From contig JAEWKH010000016.1 in NCBI GenBank assembly GCA_023386155.1, positions 1 through 64,000 on the forward strand: 64,000 bases of DNA, read 5' to 3'. The notes beneath the pieces were generated by a model. The model was given only the letters and a program-made list of their open reading frames with translations. It did not search any database and was not told the origin of the DNA. Shown in pieces: positions 59,759 to 64,000 of the stretch (the first letter of the stretch is position 1; every line of letters begins with the position of its first letter). Position numbers and translations under genes: made by a program. The stretch comes from Pseudomonadota bacterium (GTDB lineage: Bacteria > Pseudomonadota > Alphaproteobacteria > Rhizobiales > Beijerinckiaceae).

Positions 59759-60661
59759 ATGCTCTCCGAGACATGGCGGCTCTTGAAAGTGGCGGCTGCC
59801 GGCTGGTGGAACGACCGCGCCATGAGCCTTGGTGCCTCCATCGCCTTCTTCACCGTCTTCTCTCTTGCCCCCATTCTGCTCGCCGCCATCGCGATCGCCG
59901 GGCTAGCCTTCGGGCGGGAGGCGGCACAGGGGGCCATCGTGGCCGAACTCGGCGGCATGATCGGAACCAACGAGGCTTCGGCCCTCGAAACCATGATCGC
60001 CAGCGCGGGCAATGTGGGATCCGGCATCATCGGCACGACGGTCGGGATCGTCACCTTTCTTCTCCTGGTGACCGGCGCGGTCGTCGAACTCCAGGACGAC
60101 CTCAACATCATCTGGAAGGCGAAGCCGCCCGCGAGCTATGGAATCCTGGACTTCCTCCGCACCCGGTTCGTGAGCCTTGCCCTGGTGCTGGGGATCGGCT
60201 TCCTGCTGCTCGTCTCGCTCGTCATCGATACGGGCCTGACGGCCGTCGGGCATTACCTCGAGGCCAATTTCTCGGGCGCGTCGATCATCCTGCGCTTTCT
60301 CAACAGCCTCGTGGCCTTCGCCATCGCGACCCTCCTGTTCGCGATGATGTTCAAGCTCCTGCCGGCCGTGGAGCTGCGCTGGAGCGATGTCTGGACCGGC
60401 TCGCTGGTCACCGCGCTCCTGTTCACCCTCGGCAAGTTCCTGATCGGGTACTATCTCGGCAAGAGCAACGTCGCGTCGAGCTACGGCGCCGCGGCCTCCA
60501 TCATCACGATCCTGCTCTGGATCTATTATTCGTCCCTGATCCTGCTGTTCGGCGCCGAATTCACGAAAGCCTATGCCGAGAGCCGCGGCAGCCTGGGATC
60601 GGGGCGTGCCAGGGAGGCCCGACGAGAAACGGGCCGGGAGATCCCGGCCCGTTCCCCATGA
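59759..60661 (+). CDS. YihY/BrkB-family membrane protein (second copy)
   Basis: A 300-residue protein with six membrane helices: SLGASIAFFTVFSLAPILLAAI, a central GIIGTTVGIVTFLLLVTGAVVELQDDLN stretch and SSYGAAASIITILLWIYYSSL with FGAEFTKAYAE at the end. It lacks the long head of the copy at 50694 and is only distantly alike. An EcfG-type promoter suggests stress induction. The last codons form one arm pair of the hairpin at 60628. Confidence 0.88.
   Translation: MLSETWRLLKVAAAGWWNDRAMSLGASIAFFTVFSLAPILLAAIAIAGLAFGREAAQGAIVAELGGMIGTNEASALETMIASAGNVGSGIIGTTVGIVTFLLLVTGAVVELQDDLNIIWKAKPPASYGILDFLRTRFVSLALVLGIGFLLLVSLVIDTGLTAVGHYLEANFSGASIILRFLNSLVAFAIATLLFAMMFKLLPAVELRWSDVWTGSLVTALLFTLGKFLIGYYLGKSNVASSYGAAASIITILLWIYYSSLILLFGAEFTKAYAESRGSLGSGRAREARRETGREIPARSP
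60628..60653 (-). terminator. Hairpin between convergent yihY and catalase genes
   Basis: AACGGGCCGGG (60628-60638) and CCCGGCCCGTT (60643-60653) form 11 perfect pairs with a 4-base loop. On the minus strand TTCTC follows, a weak T tract, so it best serves the catalase gene. It lies inside the yihY coding end. Confidence 0.55.
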
Positions 60662-60676
60662 ATCATGGCCTGAGGC

Positions 60677-62392
60677 CTATTCCGCCGCCTGTCCCATGGC
60701 CGGGGCGGTCGGGACGTTGCGCATGCCGCCCAGGACCTCCTCGGCCGAGGCCTTGTAGTTCTTTACGGAACTCGTCCACTGGCCCCACACGGTCGGGTCG
60801 ATCTTGTCGCCGTTCCTGCCGAGATTCTGCAGGCGGCGCTTGTCCTCCTCGGTCAGGACCTGCTTCGGCAGCGGCGGAAGGTTGCGGACGTCGTCGGCCG
60901 AGATGCCGAGCATCTTCCCGACCCGGGTGCCGTAGTCGTCGTGCACCATCAGGAAGTGCCATACCATGCGCTCCTGCACGTCGCGCTCGCACTGCCCCAG
61001 CAAGGTGCCCATGTTGAGGACGAGGTCGTCGCGCTCCCAATCCATCATGGTGCAGTAGCGGCCGCGGGCATGGATGTAATCGTTGCGCCGCTCGATGACG
61101 CTGCGGGTCAGCCGCCCGCGGATCTCCGGCGGGTTGTTCGGCTCCTCGCGGGGCGACTCGTGCAGGCCGTTATGGATCGACGGCTCGAAATTCACGTGCG
61201 GGTTCTGCCCCGGCGCCAGATCGCGGCGGTAGGACATCTGCCCGCCGTTCAGGTTGGTCGATACCCTGGCATTCTTGGCCTGGTTCACCGGCAGCTGCAG
61301 GTAGTTCGTGCCAACCCGGTAGCGCTGGGTGTCGGAATAGGAGAAGGTCCGGCCCACCAGCATCTTGTCGTCCGAGAAGTCGAGCCCGTCCACCAGCACG
61401 CCGGTGCCCATGGCGATCTGCTCGTTCTCGTTGAAATGATCTTCCACATTGCGATTCAGGGTCATGACGCCCACGTGCCGCAACGGAAAGTCCTTCTCCG
61501 GCCAGATCTTAGTGTCGTCCAGCGGATCCCAGTCGAGTTCCGGATGGTCGTGGTCTTCCATGATCTGCACATACATGTCCCACTGGGGGTGTTCCCCGCG
61601 CTCGATGGCCTCGTAGAGGTCCTTGGAGGCCGAGCCGAGATCCTGCCCCTGCACCTTGGCCGCCTCCTCGGCGGTCAGGCTGGCGAGGCCGCAGCGAGGG
61701 TGGAAGTGGTATTTCACCAGCACGGTGTCGCCCTGGGCGTTCACCATCTTGTAGGTGTTGACGCCGAACCCCTCCATGTGCCGGTAGCTCGCCGGGATCC
61801 CGCGCGGGCTGAACAGATGGGTCAGCATGTGCATGGATTCGGGCGACTGGCTCATGAAGTCGAAGATGCGGTTCGGCTCCTGGCGGAAGGTGACGGGATC
61901 CGGCTTCAGGGAGTGAATCACATCTGGAAACTTGATGGCATCGCGAATGAAGAAAACTGCCAGATTGTTGCCAACCAGATCCCAATTACCGTCTTCGGTG
62001 TAGAACTTCACCGCGAAGCCGCGCGGATCGCGGGCGACCTCGGAGGAATCGCGGCCGCCGATCACGGTCGAAAAGCGGATGGCCAGCGGGGTCTTCTTGC
62101 CGGCGGTCTGGAACAGCTTGGCGCGGGTATACTTCGAGGCTGGATCATCGCCGATCTTGCCGGTCACCTCGAGCTCGCCATAGCACACGAAGCCGCGGGC
62201 ATGGACGACCCGCTCCGGAATGCGCTCCCGGTCGAAATGGGTGATCTTCTCAAGGAACTGGTAATTCTCCAGCGTGGCCGGACCGCGGCTGCCGACGGTC
62301 CGCTGGGCCTGGTTGTTGGCGATCGGATGTCCCTGCCTGTTCGTCAGGACCCGTTCGGACGTATCCGCAGGCGCTTTAGGGTTCTTGGCCAT
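60677..62392 (-). CDS. Monofunctional heme catalase
   Basis: The 571-residue protein has the catalase signatures: catalytic His in FDRERIPERVVHARG, the heme-side stretch GNWDLVGNNLAVFFIRDA and the proximal Tyr in TFSYSDTQRYRVG. It converts hydrogen peroxide to water and oxygen. It is slightly longer than small-subunit clade enzymes because of a C-terminal extension. I start at MAKNPK, behind CAAGGGAGAT. A dyad at 62469 may be the regulatory site. No typical secretion signal. Confidence 0.95.
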   Translation of the reverse strand: MAKNPKAPADTSERVLTNRQGHPIANNQAQRTVGSRGPATLENYQFLEKITHFDRERIPERVVHARGFVCYGELEVTGKIGDDPASKYTRAKLFQTAGKKTPLAIRFSTVIGGRDSSEVARDPRGFAVKFYTEDGNWDLVGNNLAVFFIRDAIKFPDVIHSLKPDPVTFRQEPNRIFDFMSQSPESMHMLTHLFSPRGIPASYRHMEGFGVNTYKMVNAQGDTVLVKYHFHPRCGLASLTAEEAAKVQGQDLGSASKDLYEAIERGEHPQWDMYVQIMEDHDHPELDWDPLDDTKIWPEKDFPLRHVGVMTLNRNVEDHFNENEQIAMGTGVLVDGLDFSDDKMLVGRTFSYSDTQRYRVGTNYLQLPVNQAKNARVSTNLNGGQMSYRRDLAPGQNPHVNFEPSIHNGLHESPREEPNNPPEIRGRLTRSVIERRNDYIHARGRYCTMMDWERDDLVLNMGTLLGQCERDVQERMVWHFLMVHDDYGTRVGKMLGISADDVRNLPPLPKQVLTEEDKRRLQNLGRNGDKIDPTVWGQWTSSVKNYKASAEEVLGGMRNVPTAPAMGQAAE

Positions 62393-62468
62393 GGCGATCT
62401 CCCTTGAATGACCGGTTGATTGCGACACGCCCCCCCGCGAGATCGTAAGAACTTACGCCAATCAGCGC

Positions 62469-62509
62469 CAATCGATAATTCTGAGATCCATGATCAGTTT
62501 ATCTGATTG
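62469..62509. promoter_or_regulatory. Dyad upstream of the catalase gene, candidate OxyR-type site
   Basis: CAATC-GATAA (62469-62478) faces TTATC-T-GATTG (62499-62509), with an AT-rich middle. It is 77-117 bases before the catalase ATG, the place where LysR-type peroxide sensors bind. The fit to the published OxyR tetrad is only partial. Confidence 0.4.
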
Positions 62510-62633
62510 AGAACCGTTCGCAGTTGAAGGGCCTGTTTGCGAAGGCAACATCCGCCGTCCGCAAAGGTTGCGCGTCCCGTGTCGATCCGGCGCAACGCGG
62601 CTCAGGTCAGGGAGGGTTTAAAGGCAGGCCCTC

Positions 62634-62930
62634 TCAACGGAAGATGCGATCGCCCTGCTCGTCGATGATCTGCTTGCCCTTGGTGATCGCGAAAGAGGCG
62701 GCCTCGTCCTTGCTAGGGTGGGTCTCGGCCCGAACGAACCGGTGCTCCTTCATGCCCGTCTCGAAGTCCTTCTCGATCACTCCGGCCGTCTGAAACCCGC
62801 CCCTGGCGGAATACGGCGCCGGCCGGATGCGGAATCCCTTGTATTCCACGGCCTCGGCGGGTTCCCCAGGCTCGTCCGCACGGCTCCCGCCTGCGAGCCG
62901 CCCCCAGATGTCTTTCAAGAACGATGCCAT
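62634..62930 (-). CDS. HlyU-family protein
   Basis: A 98-residue protein with the HlyU-family core YKGFRIRPAPYSARGGFQTAG, IEKDF, HRFVRAETHPS and AASFAITKGKQIIDEQGDRIF. The family name comes from a Vibrio transcription factor, but alphaproteobacterial members are small and of unproven function. It starts with MASFLKDIWGRL. It lies downstream of no other minus-strand gene. Confidence 0.85.
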   Translation of the reverse strand: MASFLKDIWGRLAGGSRADEPGEPAEAVEYKGFRIRPAPYSARGGFQTAGVIEKDFETGMKEHRFVRAETHPSKDEAASFAITKGKQIIDEQGDRIFR

Positions 62931-63122
62931 CGCTTCCCCTGAAGAAGGGTTGATTCGAGAGGCTGCAGCATAGCCGGGACACTCCCGGGGAGCGAATCCT
63001 CCAGCGGTCCCATCACGATCGGATGATCGGGACAGGTCCCGCCTTCAAACGCCTTGACGCCCGGCACCCTCCGGCCAACTCTGGCTGCCTGATCTGATAT
63101 TCATGAGATGCAGAGGTCCGTC

Positions 63123-63476
63123 ATGAAGCTTCCTCTGTTCGGATTATGCCTTGCCGGGGCGCTCCTGACCGGCGGCCTTGCCTTCGCCCATCACGGCTGG
63201 GGCAGCTACGATGCGGGCCGGATCATGACGATCTCCGGCAATGTCGAGCGGGCCGATTGGCAGAACCCCCATGTCATGCTGGTCGTGCCGCACCAGGGCA
63301 AGAACTGGGAGGCCGTGCTTGCGCCGCCGTTCCGCATGAGCGCGCGCGGGCTGAGCCCCGACATGCTCGAGCCGGGTACCCAGGTGAGGCTCGAAGGCTA
63401 TCCCTCCACCCGCGTGGCGACGGAAATGAGAGCCGAGCGGATCATCGTGAGCGGCAAGACCTACGAACTGCGCTGA
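63123..63476 (+). CDS. Secreted DUF6152-like protein
   Basis: The 117-residue protein has a signal peptide (LFGLCLAGALLTGGLAFAHHGWG) and a small beta-rich domain with GNVERADWQNPHVMLVV and RGLSPDMLEPGTQVRLEGYP, the usual DUF6152 arrangement with the HHGW start after cleavage. Function unknown; often beside copper or membrane genes. ATG 63108 is an alternative start. It pairs with the membrane gene five bases downstream. Confidence 0.75.
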   Translation: MKLPLFGLCLAGALLTGGLAFAHHGWGSYDAGRIMTISGNVERADWQNPHVMLVVPHQGKNWEAVLAPPFRMSARGLSPDMLEPGTQVRLEGYPSTRVATEMRAERIIVSGKTYELR

Positions 63477-63481
63477 GGCTC

Positions 63482-63949
63482 ATGTATCTCGACCTCCTCA
63501 CGGCGCTGGAGAGTTCCTGGCTCGGCCATACGGGGCGCCATTCCGCGTGGCTCTATACGATCGCGAATCTCCTGCACGTGCTGGGGGCAGCCTTCGTCGT
63601 CGGCGGCATCGCGGTCTTCGACCTGAAGGTTCTGGCAGAGCATGGCAAGCATGCCTGGCAGGTCGGACGCTATGCCATTCCCCTCGCGGCCGCCGGTCTG
63701 GCGATTCAGGTCCCGACCGGAACGCTCCTCCTCGCCGTGGAGGCACGGGCGCTCGGCGTCAATCCCGCCTTTTACGTGAAGCTCACCTTCATTGCCCTGG
63801 GGCTCGTCAATGTCGCCCTCTTCCATATCCGGTTCGGAACGGCCTTGCGGGCCGGCACCTTACCGCCGGAAGCCCGTGCCTACGCGCTTGTCTCGCTCAT
63901 CGCCTGGATCGTCGCCCTCTTGGCAGGGCGAATGATCGCCTATCTGTAG
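63482..63949 (+). CDS. Membrane protein of unknown function
   Basis: A 155-residue protein with four predicted membrane helices (about 25-47, 62-85, 98-118, 133-153) and the pattern ESSWLGHTGRHSAWLYTIANLLHVLG with a conserved-looking His in the first helix. It is close to the DUF6152-like gene, so both probably form a two-gene unit. Small four-helix proteins of this type are linked with DUF6152 genes in many alphaproteobacteria, by recollection. Confidence 0.75.
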   Translation: MYLDLLTALESSWLGHTGRHSAWLYTIANLLHVLGAAFVVGGIAVFDLKVLAEHGKHAWQVGRYAIPLAAAGLAIQVPTGTLLLAVEARALGVNPAFYVKLTFIALGLVNVALFHIRFGTALRAGTLPPEARAYALVSLIAWIVALLAGRMIAYL

Positions 63950-64000
63950 ATTGGCACATGGTATTCATTCATCCGACCTGTCGTCCTTCCGAGCGAGGTC

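Noticed and set aside
60941..62407. Open frame of 488 codons opposite the catalase gene
   Set aside because: Antisense shadow; the catalase reading has all family motifs.
1..64000. CRISPR arrays, tRNA or rRNA genes, transposases, prophage
   Set aside because: I looked for regularly spaced repeats, cloverleaf-like sequences with CCA-type ends, and integrase or transposase motifs on both strands and found none.

Overview
The window reads as the chromosome of a GC-rich alphaproteobacterium of the Hyphomicrobiales (Rhizobiales), plausibly near Microvirga or Methylobacterium. The evidence is the rhizobial flagellar gene order, the presence of motC, motE, flaF, flbT and an FtcR/Rem-type master regulator, the lack of fliO, fliA and sigma-54 flagellar regulators in the visible cluster, and GGAAC-CGTT (EcfG-type) promoter sequences. 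The family-level placement is inference. The genus guess rests only on gene content and intergenic repeat style.

Bases 1-34400 are a nearly complete flagellar/motility island. From left to right it holds: the 5' end of a flagellin gene; a long minus-strand operon flhA-fliR-fliJ-like-flgJ-flgN-like-unknown membrane gene-cheY-cheB-cheR; a minus-strand operon flgE-flgK-flgL-flaF-flbT-flgD-fliQ; flgF-fliI (minus); a divergent plus-strand run motA-fliM-unknown-fliN-fliG-flhB-unknown and an Omp19-like lipoprotein gene; a minus-strand operon fliF-fliH-motB-motC-fliK-lytic transglycosylase; and a minus-strand operon flgB-flgC-fliE-flgG-flgA-flgI-motE-flgH-fliL-fliP. Many junctions overlap by four bases (ATGA/GTGA), so translation is coupled. 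A shared box, TCRYRCAAGS inside an imperfect inverted repeat, lies 39-103 bases upstream of the first gene of all six operons. It is the best candidate for a common operator or promoter element.

Bases 34700-49000 are mainly sensory. There is an unusually long heme-PAS FixL with its FixJ, a large heparinase II/III-family protein, a second chemotaxis operon cheA-cheW-cheY-cheZ whose CheA carries a second CheW-like domain and a receiver, the flagellar regulator gene ftcR/rem, a response regulator and an aldose-1-epimerase-like gene.

Bases 49000-64000 are stress and housekeeping genes: a single-domain response regulator with an EcfG-type promoter, small conserved unknowns, two YihY/BrkB membrane proteins (the second with an EcfG-type promoter), the prkA-yeaH-spoVR stress operon, a zinc alcohol dehydrogenase, a monofunctional catalase, a HlyU-family protein, and a DUF6152-like secreted protein with a membrane protein.

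Intergenic spaces in the second half and beside flhA and flhB carry members of one dispersed stem-loop repeat family built on GCATCG...CGATGC arms around a GGTCC-ACTTTT core. I saw no tRNA, rRNA, CRISPR array, insertion sequence or phage gene.
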